The translations under genes and the position numbers were made by a program. Of a stretch of 64,000 bases of DNA, positions 20,377 through 33,826 are shown piece after piece. This stretch comes from Haliclona indistincta. Taxonomy: Eukaryota; Porifera; Demospongiae; Haplosclerida; Chalinidae. The notes below the pieces were generated by a model. That model worked only from the letters and a program-made list of their open reading frames with translations. It was not told the DNA's origin and did no database searches. The stretch lies in the NCBI GenBank assembly GCA_964017065.1, contig OZ024783.1, forward strand, positions 11,788,313 through 11,852,312, written 5' to 3'. Position 1 is the stretch's first letter, and each line of letters starts with the position of its first letter.

Positions 20377-23300
20377 ATGATTCTGTGTGCACTGCAGACA
20401 TCACTGATGATGGAACCAATAGAAGCAAGTCAACTTAAAGAAACATGTATAGACTCATTCATTCTTGGAGACCATGATAAGGCATCACAGCTTCTTCCTT
20501 GTTTGCAGCAACCTGCTGATGTACGAACAACACACACTTGCTGCAACATTGATTCCAGCTCTAAATTATGTACAACATTGCATAACAAAAATCGTGAAAT
20601 GCCATTACACATTACCTCTGGGTATGGTCATTTGAACGTCGTCAAGTACTTGATTGACAGTAATCCTAATTCTCTTTGGTTTAAAGGTCAAACAACACTT
20701 CATTATGCTTGTGTTAAAGGCAGTATGGATCTTATCCAGTATCTTATCTCAGAACATGGTTGTGACCCAACATTGCCATGCAGTAATGGTAATTTTCCAA
20801 TAAATATTGCTTGTCACAATGGCCATTTGGATGTAGTCAGGTATCTCATTACTGAATTTAACTGTAGTACTAGTTCTCGTGGATTTCATGGTCGTACACC
20901 ACTTCATGAAGCTTGTCAAGATGGTAGTTTGGATATTATCCAGTATCTCATCTCAGAACATGGTTGTGACCCAACATTGCCTGACAATAATGGTGATATG
21001 CCAACACACATTGCTTCTTTGTGTGGTCATTTGAACGTTGTCAAGTACTTGATTGATGAAATGCACTGTAATCCTAAATCTCTTGGGTTTCAAGGTCAAA
21101 CAACACTTCATTATGCTTGTGTTAAAGGTAGTATGGATCTTATCCAGTATCTCATCTCAGAACATGGTTGTGACCCAACATTGCCATGCAGTAAGGGTGA
21201 TATGCCAATAAATATTGCCTGTCTTAATGGCCATTTGGATGTAGTCAGGTATCTCATTACTGAATTTAACTGTAACACTAGTTCTTGTGGGTTTCAAGGT
21301 CGTACAACACTTCATTGTGCTTGTGTTAAAGGTAGTATGGATCTTATCCAGTATCTCATCTCTGAACATGGTTGTGACCCAACATTGCCTGACAATAATG
21401 GTGATATGCCAATACACATTGCTTCTTTGTGTGGTCATTTGAACGTTGTCAGTTACTTGATTGATGAAATGCACTGTAATCCTAAATCTCTTGGGTTTCA
21501 AGGTCAAACAACACTTCATTATGCTTGTGTTAAAGGCAGTATGGATCTTATCCAGTATCTCATCTCAGAACATGGTTGTGACCCAACATTGCCATGCAGT
21601 AAGGGTGATATGCCAATAAATATTGCCTGTCTTAATGGCCATTTGGATGTAGTCAGGTATCTCATTACTGAATTTAACTGTAACACTAGTTCTTGTGGGT
21701 TTCAAGGTCGTACAACACTTCATTGTGCTTGTGTTAAAGGTAGTATGGATCTTATCCAGTATCTCATCTCTGAACATGGTTGTGACCCAACATTGCCTGA
21801 CAATGATGATGATATGCCAATAAATATTGCTTCTTTGTGTGGTCATTTGAACGTTGTCAAGTACTTTATAGATGAAATGCACTGTAATCCTAATTCTTGT
21901 GGGTTTCATGGTCGTAAGCCACTTCATCAAGCTTGTGGAAAAGGTAGTATGGATCTTATCCAGTATCTCATCTCAGAACATGGTTGTGACCCAACATTGC
22001 CTGACAGTGATGGTGATAAGCCAATACACCTTGCTTGTTGTTGTGGTCATTTGAACGTCGTCAAGTACTTAATTGATGAAATGCACTGTAATCCTAAATC
22101 TCTTGGGTTTCAAGGTAAAACAACACTTCATTATGCTTGTGTTAAAGGCAGTATGGATCTTATCCAGTATCTCATCTCAGAACACGGTTGTGACCCAACA
22201 TTGCCTGACAAAAATGGTGATATGCTAATAAATATTGCTTGTCGTAATGGCCATTTAGATGTAGTCAGGTATCTCATTACTGAATTTAACTGCAGCATTA
22301 GTTCTCGTGGATTTCATGGTCGTACACCACTTCATCAAGCTTGTGAAAAAGGTAGTATGGATATTATCCAGTATCTAATCTCAGAACATGGTTGTGACCC
22401 TACATTGCCTGACAATAATGGTGATATGCCAATAAACATTGCTTCTTTGTGTGGTCATTTGAACGTTGTCAAGTACTTAATTGATGAAATGCACTGTAAT
22501 CCTAAATCGGTTGGGTTTCAAGGTCAAACAACACTTCATTATGCTTGTGTTAAAGGCAGTATGGATCTTATCCAGTATCTCATCTCAGAACACGGTTGTG
22601 ACCCAACATTGCCTGACAAAAATGGTGATATGCTAATAAATATTGCTTGTCGTAATGGCCATTTAGATGTAGTCAGGTATCTCATTACTGAATTTAACTG
22701 CAGCACTAGTTCTCGTGGATTTCATGGTCGTACACCACTTCATCAAGCTTGTGAAAAAGGTAGTATGGATATTATCCAGTATCTAATCTCAGAACATGGT
22801 TGTGACCCTACATTGCCTGACAATAATGGTGATATGCCAATAAACATTGCTTCTTTGTGTGGTCATTTGAACGTTGTCAAGTACTTAATTGATGAAATGC
22901 ACTGTAATCCTAAATCGGTTGGGTTTCAAGGCCAAACAACACTTCATTATGCTTGTGTTAAAGGCAGTATGGATCTTATCCAGTATCTCATCTCAGAACA
23001 TGGTTGTGACCCAACATTGCCTGACAATAATGGTCATATGCCAATACACGTTGCTTCTGGGCGTGGTCATTTGAACGTCGTCAAGTACTTAATTGATGAA
23101 ATGCACTGTAATCCTAAATCTCTTGGGTTTCAAGGTAAAACAACACTTCATTATGCTTGTGTTAAAGGCAGTATGGATCTTATCCAGTATCTCATCTCAG
23201 AACACGGTTGTGACCCAACATTGCCTGACAAAAATGGTGATATGCCAATAAATATTGCTTGTCGTAATGGCCATTTAGATGTAGTCAGGTATCTCATTAC

Positions 23301-26300
23301 TAAATTTAATTGTAGCACTAGTTCTCGTGGTAATCATGGTCAAACACCACTTCATGAAGCTTGTCAAAATGGTAGTTTGGATATTATCCACTATCTCATC
23401 TCAGAACATGGTTGTGACCCAACATTGCCTGACAATAATGGTCATATGCCAATACACGTTGCTTCTGGGTGTGGTCATTTGAACGTCGTCAAGTACTTAA
23501 TTGATGAAATGCACGGTAATCCTAAATCTCTTGGGTTTCAAGGTAAAACACCACTTCATCACGCTTGTGAAAAAGGCAGTATGGATCTTATCCATTATCT
23601 CATCTCAGATCATGGTTGTGACCCAACATTGCCTAACAAAAATGGTGATATGCCAATAAATATTGCCTGTCTTAATGGCCATTTGGATGTAGTCAGGTAT
23701 CTCATTACTGAATTTAACTGTAATACCAGTTCTCGTGGTAATCATGGTCGTACACCACTTCATGATGCTTGCGTTAAAGGCTGTATGGATCTTATCCAGT
23801 ATCTCATCTCTGAACATGGTTGTGACCCAACATTGCCTGACAATGATGACAATATGCCAATAAATATTGCTTCTTTGTGTGGTCATTTGAACGTTGTCAA
23901 GTACTTTATAGATGAAATGCACTGTAATCCTAATTCTCGTGGGTTTCATGGTCGTAAGCCACTTCATCAAGCATGTGGAAAAGGTAGTATGGATCTTATC
24001 CAGTATCTCATCTCAGAACATGGTTGTGACCCAACATTGCCTGACAGTGATGGTGATATGCCAATACACCTTGCTTGTTTTTGTGGTCATTTGAACGTTG
24101 TCAAGTACTTGATTGATGAAATGCACTGTAATCCTAAATCTCTTGGGTTTCAAGGTAAAACAACACTTCATTATGCTTGTGAAAAAGGCAGTATGGATCT
24201 TATCCAGTATCTCATCTCAGAACATGGTTGTGACCCAACATTGCCTAACAAAAATGGTGATATGCCAATAAATATTGCCTGTCTTAATGGCCATTTGGAT
24301 GTAGTCAGGTATCTCATTACTGAATTTAACTGTAATACCAGTTCTCGTGGTAATCATGGTCGTACACCACTTCATGATGCTTGCGTTAAAGGCAGTATGG
24401 ATCTTATCCAGTATCTCATCTCAGAACATGGTTGTGACCCAACATTGCCGAGCAGTAATGGTGATATGCCAATAAATATTGCCTGTCTTAATGGCCATTT
24501 GGATGTAGTCAGGTATCTCATTACTGAATTTAACTGTAACACTAGTTCTTGTGGGTTTCAAGGTCGTACAACACTTCATTGTGCTTGTGTTAAAGGTAGT
24601 ATGGATCTTATCCAGTATCTCATCTCTGAACATGGTTGTGACCCAACATTGCCTGACAATGATGATGATATGCCAATAAATATTGCTTCTTTGTGTGGTC
24701 ATTTGAACGTTGTCAAGTACTTTATAGATGAAATGCACTGTAATCCTAATTCTTGTGGGTTTCATGGTCGTAAGCCACTTCATCAAGCTTGTGGAAAAGG
24801 TAGTATGGATCTTATCCAGTATCTCATCTCAGAACATGGTTGTGACCCAACATTGCCTGACAGTGATGGTGATAAGCCAATACACCTTGCTTGTTGTTGT
24901 GGTCATTTGAACGTCGTCAAGTACTTAATTGATGAAATGCACTGTAATCCTAAATCTCTTGGGTTTCAAGGTAAAACAACACTTCATTATGCTTGTGTTA
25001 AAGGCAGTATGGATCTTATCCAGTATCTCATCTCAGAACACGGTTGTGACCCAACATTGCCTGACAAAAATGGTGATATGCTAATAAATATTGCTTGTCG
25101 TAATGGCCATTTAGATGTAGTCAGGTATCTCATTACTGAATTTAACTGCAGCATTAGTTCTCGTGGATTTCATGGTCGTACACCACTTCATCAAGCTTGT
25201 GAAAAAGGTAGTATGGATATTATCCAGTATCTAATCTCAGAACATGGTTGTGACCCTACATTGCCTGACAATAATGGTGATATGCCAATAAACATTGCTT
25301 CTTTGTGTGGTCATTTGAACGTTGTCAAGTACTTAATTGATGAAATGCACTGTAATCCTAAATCGGTTGGGTTTCAAGGTCAAACAACACTTCATTATGC
25401 TTGTGTTAAAGGCAGTATGGATCTTATCCAGTATCTCATCTCAGAACATGGTTGTGACCCAACATTGCCTGACAAAAATGGTGATATGCTAATAAATATT
25501 GCTTGTCGTAATGGCCATTTAGATGTAGTCAGGTATCTCATGACTGAATTTAACTGCAGCACTAGTTCTCGTGGATTTCATGGTCGTACACCACTTCATC
25601 AAGCTTGTGAAAAAGGTAGTATGGATATTATCCAGTATCTAATCTCAGAACATGGTTGTGACCCTACATTGCCTGACAATAATGGTGATATGCCAATAAA
25701 CATTGCTTCTTTGTGTGGTCATTTGAACGTTGTCAAGTACTTAATTGATGAAATGCACTGTAATCCTAAATCGGTTGGGTTTCAAGGCCAAACAACACTT
25801 CATTATGCTTGTGTTAAAGGCAGTATGGATCTTATCCAGTATCTCATCTCAGAACATGGTTGTGACCCAACATTGCCTGACAATAATGGTCATATGCCAA
25901 TACACGTTGCTTCTGGGCGTGGTCATTTGAACGTCGTCAAGTACTTAATTGATGAAATGCACTGTAATCCTAAATCTCTTGGGTTTCAAGGTAAAACAAC
26001 ACTTCATTATGCTTGTGTTAAAGGCAGTATGGATCTTATCCAGTATCTCATCTCAGAACACGGTTGTGACCCAACATTGCCTGACAAAAATGGTGATATG
26101 CTAATAAATATTGCTTGTCGTAATGGCCATTTAGATGTAGTCAGGTATCTCATGACTGAATTTAACTGCAGCACTAGTTCTCGTGGATTTCATGGTCGTA
26201 CACCACTTCATCAAGCTTGTGAAAAAGGTAGTATGGATATTATCCAGTATCTAATCTCAGAACATGGTTGTGACCCTACATTGCCTGACAATAATGGTGA

Positions 26301-29300
26301 TATGCCAATAAACATTGCTTCTTTGTGTGGTCATTTGAACGTTGTCAAGTACTTAATTGATGAAATGCACTGTAATCCTAAATCGGTTGGGTTTCAAGGC
26401 CAAACAACACTTCATTATGCTTGTGTTAAAGGCAGTATGGATCTTATCCAGTATCTCATCTCAGAACATGGTTGTGACCCAACATTGCCTGACAATAATG
26501 GTCATATGCCAATACACGTTGCTTCTGGGCGTGGTCATTTGAACGTCGTCAAGTACTTAATTGATGAAATGCACTGTAATCCTAAATCTCTTGGGTTTCA
26601 AGGTAAAACAACACTTCATTATGCTTGTGTTAAAGGCAGTATGGATCTTATCCAGTATCTCATCTCAGAACATGGTTGTGACCCAACATTGCCTGACAAA
26701 AATGGTGATATGCCAATAAATATTGCTTGTCGTAATGGCCATTTAGATGTAGTCAGGTATCTCATTACTAAATTTAATTGTAGCACTAGTTCTCGTGGTA
26801 ATCATGGTCAAACACCACTTCATGAAGCTTGTCAAAATGGTAGTTTGGATATTATCCACTATCTCATCTCAGAACATGGTTGTGACCCAACATTGCCTGA
26901 CAATAATGGTCATATGCCAATACACGTTGCTTCTGGGTGTGGTCATTTGAACGTCGTCAAGTACTTAATTGATGAAATGCACGGTAATCCTAAATCTCTT
27001 GGGTTTCAAGGTAAAACACCACTTCATCACGCTTGTGAAAAAGGCAGTATGGATCTTATCCATTATCTCATCTCAGATCATGGTTGTGACCCAACATTGC
27101 CTAACAAAAATGGTGATATGCCAATAAATATTGCCTGTCTTAATGGCCATTTGGATGTAGTCAGGTATCTCATTACTGAATTTAACTGTAATACCAGTTC
27201 TCGTGGTAATCATGGTCGTACACCACTTCATGATGCTTGCGTTAAAGGCTGTATGGATCTTATCCAGTATCTCATCTCTGAACATGGTTGTGACCCAACA
27301 TTGCCTGACAATGATGACAATATGCCAATAAATATTGCTTCTTTGTGTGGTCATTTGAACGTTGTCAAGTACTTTATAGATGAAATGCACTGTAATCCTA
27401 ATTCTCGTGGGTTTCATGGTCGTAAGCCACTTCATCAAGCATGTGGAAAAGGTAGTATGGATCTTATCCAGTATCTCATCTCAGAACATGGTTGTGACCC
27501 AACATTGCCTGACAGTGATGGTGATATGCCAATACACCTTGCTTGTTTTTGTGGTCATTTGAACGTTGTCAAGTACTTGATTGATGAAATGCACTGTAAT
27601 CCTAAATCTCTTGGGTTTCAAGGTAAAACAACACTTCATTATGCTTGTGAAAAAGGCAGTATGGATCTTATCCAGTATCTCATCTCAGAACATGGTTGTG
27701 ACCCAACATTGCCTAACAAAAATGGTGATATGCCAATAAATATTGCCTGTCTTAATGGCCATTTGGATGTAGTCAGGTATCTCATTACTGAATTTAACTG
27801 TAATACCAGTTCTCGTGGTAATCATGGTCGTACACCACTTCATGATGCTTGCGTTAAAGGCAGTATGGATCTTATCCAGTATCTCATCTCAGAACATGGT
27901 TGTGACCCAACATTGCCGAGCAGTAATGGTGATATGCCAATAAATATTGCCTGTCTTAATGGCCATTTGGATGTAGTCAGGTATCTCATTACTGAATTTA
28001 ACTGTAACACTAGTTCTTGTGGGTTTCAAGGTCGTACAACACTTCATTGTGCTTGTGTTAAAGGTAGTATGGATCTTATCCAGTATCTCATCTCTGAACA
28101 TGGTTGTGACCCAACATTGCCTGACAATGATGATGATATGCCAATAAATATTGCTTCTTTGTGTGGTCATTTGAACGTTGTCAAGTACTTTATAGATGAA
28201 ATGCACTGTAATCCTAATTCTTGTGGGTTTCATGGTCGTAAGCCACTTCATCAAGCTTGTGGAAAAGGTAGTATGGATCTTATCCAGTATCTCATCTCAG
28301 AACATGGTTGTGACCCAACATTGCCTGACAGTGATGGTGATAAGCCAATACACCTTGCTTGTTGTTGTGGTCATTTGAACGTCGTCAAGTACTTAATTGA
28401 TGAAATGCACTGTAATCCTAAATCTCTTGGGTTTCAAGGTAAAACAACACTTCATTATGCTTGTGTTAAAGGCAGTATGGATCTTATCCAGTATCTCATC
28501 TCAGAACACGGTTGTGACCCAACATTGCCTGACAAAAATGGTGATATGCTAATAAATATTGCTTGTCGTAATGGCCATTTAGATGTAGTCAGGTATCTCA
28601 TTACTGAATTTAACTGCAGCATTAGTTCTCGTGGATTTCATGGTCGTACACCACTTCATCAAGCTTGTGAAAAAGGTAGTATGGATATTATCCAGTATCT
28701 AATCTCAGAACATGGTTGTGACCCTACATTGCCTGACAATAATGGTGATATGCCAATAAACATTGCTTCTTTGTGTGGTCATTTGAACGTTGTCAAGTAC
28801 TTAATTGATGAAATGCACTGTAATCCTAAATCGGTTGGGTTTCAAGGTCAAACAACACTTCATTATGCTTGTGTTAAAGGCAGTATGGATCTTATCCAGT
28901 ATCTCATCTCAGAACATGGTTGTGACCCAACATTGCCTGACAAAAATGGTGATATGCTAATAAATATTGCTTGTCGTAATGGCCATTTAGATGTAGTCAG
29001 GTATCTCATGACTGAATTTAACTGCAGCACTAGTTCTCGTGGATTTCATGGTCGTACACCACTTCATCAAGCTTGTGAAAAAGGTAGTATGGATATTATC
29101 CAGTATCTAATCTCAGAACATGGTTGTGACCCTACATTGCCTGACAATAATGGTGATATGCCAATAAACATTGCTTCTTTGTGTGGTCATTTGAACGTTG
29201 TCAAGTACTTAATTGATGAAATGCACTGTAATCCTAAATCGGTTGGGTTTCAAGGCCAAACAACACTTCATTATGCTTGTGTTAAAGGCAGTATGGATCT

Positions 29301-32300
29301 TATCCAGTATCTCATCTCAGAACATGGTTGTGACCCAACATTGCCTGACAATAATGGTCATATGCCAATACACGTTGCTTCTGGGCGTGGTCATTTGAAC
29401 GTCGTCAAGTACTTAATTGATGAAATGCACTGTAATCCTAAATCTCTTGGGTTTCAAGGTAAAACAACACTTCATTATGCTTGTGTTAAAGGCAGTATGG
29501 ATCTTATCCAGTATCTCATCTCAGAACATGGTTGTGACCCAACATTGCCTGACAATAATGGTCATATGCCAATACACGTTGCTTCTGGGTGTGGTCATTT
29601 GAACGTCGTCAAGTACTTAATTGATGAAATGCACTGTAATCCTAATTCTCGTGGGTTTCAAGGTTGTACACCACTTCATTGTGCTTGTGAAAAAGGTAGT
29701 ATCGATCTTGTCCAGTATCTAATTACAGAACAAAATTGTGACCCAGCAGTTTTGAGCAAATATTGTTTAACACCTTTACATGTTGCCTGTAGGAGTGGTT
29801 GTACTAATATTGTACAATGGCTTTTGCAAGATAGAAGAACAAATGCTTTGAGTGTAACCAAGAGTGGTCATACTCCAGTTAACTATGCTGAATTCAGTAA
29901 TAACAGTTACGAATTATTGAAATTGTTTGAACCACTTTTACAATTACGAACAGACTATCCTATTCATACATTCACTAAAGCTGTGTTTACCGGAAGCAGC
30001 AGAGCTGGAAAAAGCTCTCTTGCCAAAGTGATTGTAGATCAAGCTACTGTTAATTCCTTTGGTCATAATGTTAAGAAATCTCAACTGAGTAACAATGTAC
30101 CTGAAAAGACCTCTTTTGTGAGGAGGGAAGTGCCTTTGAGTTTATATTTTAATGAGGATGTGGAATTGAACTTTAATCCATATCATGATGATAATGACGA
30201 TGAAGTTAATTTCAGTCTATTTCATGGTAATGAAGATAAGCAAGTAACTGAAATGGATACCTTGACTGCTGGAATAGATTCATGTGTCGTTAAGAGTGAG
30301 ACTATTGGTAACATGGTACTGTATGACTTGGCAGGTCAATCTGAATACTACTTTAGTCAAAGTGTTATTATGGAGACTGTGTTACAGAAGACACCAGCCA
30401 TCTTTATCAACCTTGTTGACCTTAGCAAGAGTGAAGATAAAATAACTCAAGATATCCACCACTGGCTCACTTTCATTGAAAATGCTACATTTAAAACACA
30501 AGAAAAGTCATGTATTGTCATAGTTGGCAGTCACACTGATCTTCTTGATAAACATCAGTTAAAAGATAGAGCCAGATTAGTGAAAGATCTAGTTGACAGG
30601 AGAGTGAAGAAACAAACATACGTAGGATTTGTAGGGATGGATTGCCGTGCAGTAAATCCTGATATTACCGACAAGTTATTTCCTCTTCTTTTCAATTGTC
30701 ACAGTACTATATCTGCTTATTCTCAACCAGTGAGTGTTTACTGCCACATGTTGTATGCATTTCTTCAGACAAAACTTGACAAACCAGCTTGTCAGCTACA
30801 TGAGCTTGTCTCCTTTCTTTCTGCTGAAGTGGATTCACTTGTACCATCAGATGAACCTATCCTCAGTGAATTGCTAGAAGACCTGAGTGGTAAAGGTGTT
30901 ATTATCTACCTGAAGAATGAGCAGTGCTTAGAGAAGAGCTGGGTGGTAGTAAAGAGAGAGATCATTTTAAAAGATGTAAATGGAGAACTATTTAAACCAA
31001 AGTATTTCCGTGGGTATCATCCAATTGCCAGCAGCACTGGTATAATCCGTATGTCATCTCTTTTAGAGCTGTTTCCTCGGTATGATCCCAATATGCTTGT
31101 AGAACTAATGGTCAGGCTTGAGTTCTGCCATCCAGTAAATTTGTCAGGAATCTTAACTAACCTCCGACCAATAAGTGCTTCCATGGAAAATTCAGCAGAT
31201 ATATTTCTTTTCTTTCCATCTCTGTTAATTGCCAAGCGACCACCGATCGTTGCTAGTGATGATTATTCTCAACTGGTTGGTTTTGGATGGTGTCTTGGTT
31301 GTATGGACTATGAGTATCAATTTCTCACTAGCCGGTTTCTTCATGTTCTTCTTCTTCGTCTGGCCTACAGCTTTCCTCTGCCTAGTAGGAAGTACTCGAA
31401 AGGTCACAATCTTTATGGTCTTGAGCAGATGTGTACTGTGTGGACAAATGGCATTTTATGGAATAATAGTAATGGTATCAAAACTGTAGTAGAAGTTATT
31501 CAGCAAAATCGTTGGGTGGTAGTAACAATGTATCACAAGAAGGATACTACATGCAAACCAGTGGAGTACAGCAAGCATCGCAGTGCTGTGATCAGGCTGA
31601 TTCTAGAACTTCAAAAGGAACTGGCTCCAGACTTAGACACATTTGAGTGTCTGATCTCACCCTCTTTACTTCAACAGTCTCCACCAGAACATCTTCCTGA
31701 GTCAGACCTTTTCACCATTACAGATGTTGCTAGTTCGATACTTTGCCGTGAATCATGTATTCTCAGCTGCAAGGATGGTAGCAATCAGCTGTCTACTGAG
31801 CAAGCTGTGTTCTTTGAGCCATATCAACTTTTACAACCTGCTTCTGTATGTGAGCTTATGGACAGCAGCAAGAGTGACCAGCCAGTCTCTTCTGCCATTC
31901 TTAATGAAGTGAGAAAGTGCTGCCAGCAGCCTCAGCTGGAGTCACAGAGCCACAAGAGTTTGAAAAATCATTTGGACAGAATGAGCATCTTCGCAGGAAG
32001 AAATCCACTAGTGAGTGAATGCGTACTTTGTAAGATTGTTAATTAACTATTGTTGCAGGAAGTGGCTGAACTAGACCCAGATACTATAATCAGAGAAAAT
32101 GCATCACAGGGTACAAGAGGTGTGTGTGTATGTATAAGAAGCAACAATCCATTTTATCATCATCTTATTCCTTTTAATAGAGCAACCAGTATCATGTTAT
32201 AACTTATCACAAGTACCTGATGGCACATTAGGTGATTTATGACGAATAATAATTTCTGTATTACTAACCTCTATCACTACAGATGACTCTCACCTATCAG

Positions 32301-32653
32301 TGTTAGTAGCTGCACTAAGTTCAGTGCATCAGTGGTTCCCTCTTGGAATCCATCTTGGTTTAAGTTACTCTACTTTAAAAACTATTCAACAAAATGAGAG
32401 GGGACAAGTGGAGAGGTGCAGGATAGAAATGTTAGATGTATGGCTGAAGGGTCCAGAAGAGAAACGTAGTAAATACTTACTTCAGTTAGCTCTGCAACAA
32501 CTGTCTCCTGAGGAACATCAAGTAATCATACACATACACAGCATGATAACAACTACAGTACTGCATGTGGAGGAATTTAATATGCTTTTCTGTAAAAAAA
32601 TGCAAGGGTATATACATTTTGGTTATAGTCCAGTACTAAGAGAATTGTTGTGA
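20377..32653 (+). CDS. Giant ankyrin-ROC-COR-death domain protein, ~4,038 residues, 4 exons
   Basis: Exons are 20377-32010 (one 11.6-kb coding exon), 32059-32119, 32181-32231 and 32283-32653. About 90 ankyrin repeats span residues ~70-3180. Next comes a Ras-like ROC GTPase with P-loop GSSRAGKSS (residue ~3206), switch motif DLAGQ and SHTD in place of NKxD. A COR-like region follows (to ~3800). The last exon encodes a death domain (WFPLGIHLGLSY...CRIEMLDVWL). The order ankyrin-ROC-COR-death is that of DAPK1 without its kinase; related ROCO proteins act in death and immune signalling, so this may be a cytosolic sensor or scaffold. The start is uncertain: ATG at 20377 or at 20407/20410, or an upstream exon ending in the cag at 20396. 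The 3' end may instead splice from ~32520 to ~32739. Function is inferred from domains. Confidence 0.88.
20590..29915 (+). repeat. Ankyrin-coding tandem array: 204-bp units in higher-order blocks
   Basis: Each 204-bp unit encodes two ankyrin repeats (68 residues). The marker DNDDDMPINIAS recurs at nucleotides 21801, 24657 and 28125. The spacings are 2,856 bp (14 units) and 3,468 bp (17 units). The second block has the same unit order as the first plus one extra three-unit (612-bp) module: the DKNGDML-DNNGDM-DNNGHM trio appears twice. The third block stops after eight units. Blocks are nearly identical at the DNA level, with rare changes such as ITEF to MTEF. This points to recent unequal exchange, gene conversion or assembly duplication. 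Antisense frames here are shadows. Confidence 0.95.
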
Positions 32654-33755
32654 AACTGGTTTGGCTTGTCTGGACAACAAGGAATTTTGAACTGATACCT
32701 ACATCATGTTTGTGAACTCATCTTTTGTTATTTTACAGGTCACAGATAATCAGGTAGCAATACTTCAGACAAGAAAGCGACCCTTCTCATCACGTTAAAA
32801 TCAGTTGAATCAGTGAGTGTAGTTGACTATATTGACTAGGTATTCAATCTCAATTTCTTTCTGCAGGTGAAATAGTGAATCACTCAATTTTTTCCAGCCC
32901 TTGACAACCTATTCCACATCTTAATTCTTAATTTGCCTTTGGTCTCTTTTCTAATCACGCTTTAAACTGGATTCTAACTACTCCTTTCGTTCTATCTCTT
33001 TGTCTTTGATCCTCCTGTCTAATTTGGGATCAAAATAATTTAATATATATTATTATTGATGGATTCGTATACCATCAATCTTGTTTCCTTGGCTCTTCTC
33101 ATCCACCCACTCTTTCCTCTGACGTGTTTCCTGATAGAGTCATGCACTGGATCTACTCAGAATCTAACTAAACTCTTCAATTTTCTGTTACAAGATTCAT
33201 ATCTTGTTTCTTTTTTTGGATGGATAAGATCAAAAATAAATTGGGAAACAACTTTTCTTATGCTCGCAATCTAAACACTCCTTTCCTTCTTTCTTTACTC
33301 TTGATCCTTCCTGTCTAATTGTGGATCAAAATAATTTAATATCTAATCGAGTCATCAGTCATGTACCATCATACTCCAGCACAAGACATCTTGTCTAATT
33401 GTAGGATCGAACTAGAAATCATGACTATATTGAGAGTTGAATTCAAACAAATGTTTTGCCTAGCTTTCTATAAGTGAGATCATTCGTTCTTCATTTTGAA
33501 GTAGCCAACAGTCACCATCTATATCGTTTGGTTACATACAGCTGACTACTTGCTCAAGTACCAAATTAACTTGTCCTCTTCTCATGATTATTTACTCTGG
33601 TCTTTCGATTTCTTCATATTGATTAACTCTTTACCAACAATATAAAAATCCTTTTTGTAATCAGGTATAGCTAAAAACAATTCACCTTTTCCCTTTTACT
33701 AAAAATAGATTCTATGCTTGTTATGGACAACACAACTGAAGTTTTTCATGAATAA
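32654..33755. other. Spacer between convergent genes, with degenerate repeats
   Basis: A segment containing CTTTGATCCT...CTGTCTAATT and GGATCAAAATAATTTAATAT occurs near 33005-33050 and again near 33300-33340. This is a diverged direct repeat of ~295 bp. Positions 32739-32800 could be an alternative last exon of the ankyrin-ROC gene (frame VTDNQVAILQ to a TAA). No separate gene was recognised. Confidence 0.45.
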
Positions 33756-33761
33756 TTTATT
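33756..33761 (-). terminator. ASCC3 poly(A) signal
   Basis: AATAAA on the minus strand, 66 bp after the ASCC3 stop codon, a normal distance for a cleavage signal. A plus-strand AATAAA at about 33769 could serve the convergent ankyrin gene, but it is over 1 kb from that stop. Confidence 0.55.
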
Positions 33762-33826
33762 CAAAGTCAATAAAAATTGTATGCATGATGTACACAATGA
33801 TCTTGCAGTTCCCTATGTACATGTAT

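Noticed and set aside
21157..28254. Repeated 120-residue minus-strand open frames
   Set aside because: They recur with the 204-bp ankyrin unit on the other strand and are a by-product of its codon composition.
20590..29915. CRISPR-like regular spacing of repeats
   Set aside because: The 204-bp units are contiguous coding ankyrin repeats with no unique spacers; the genome is eukaryotic.
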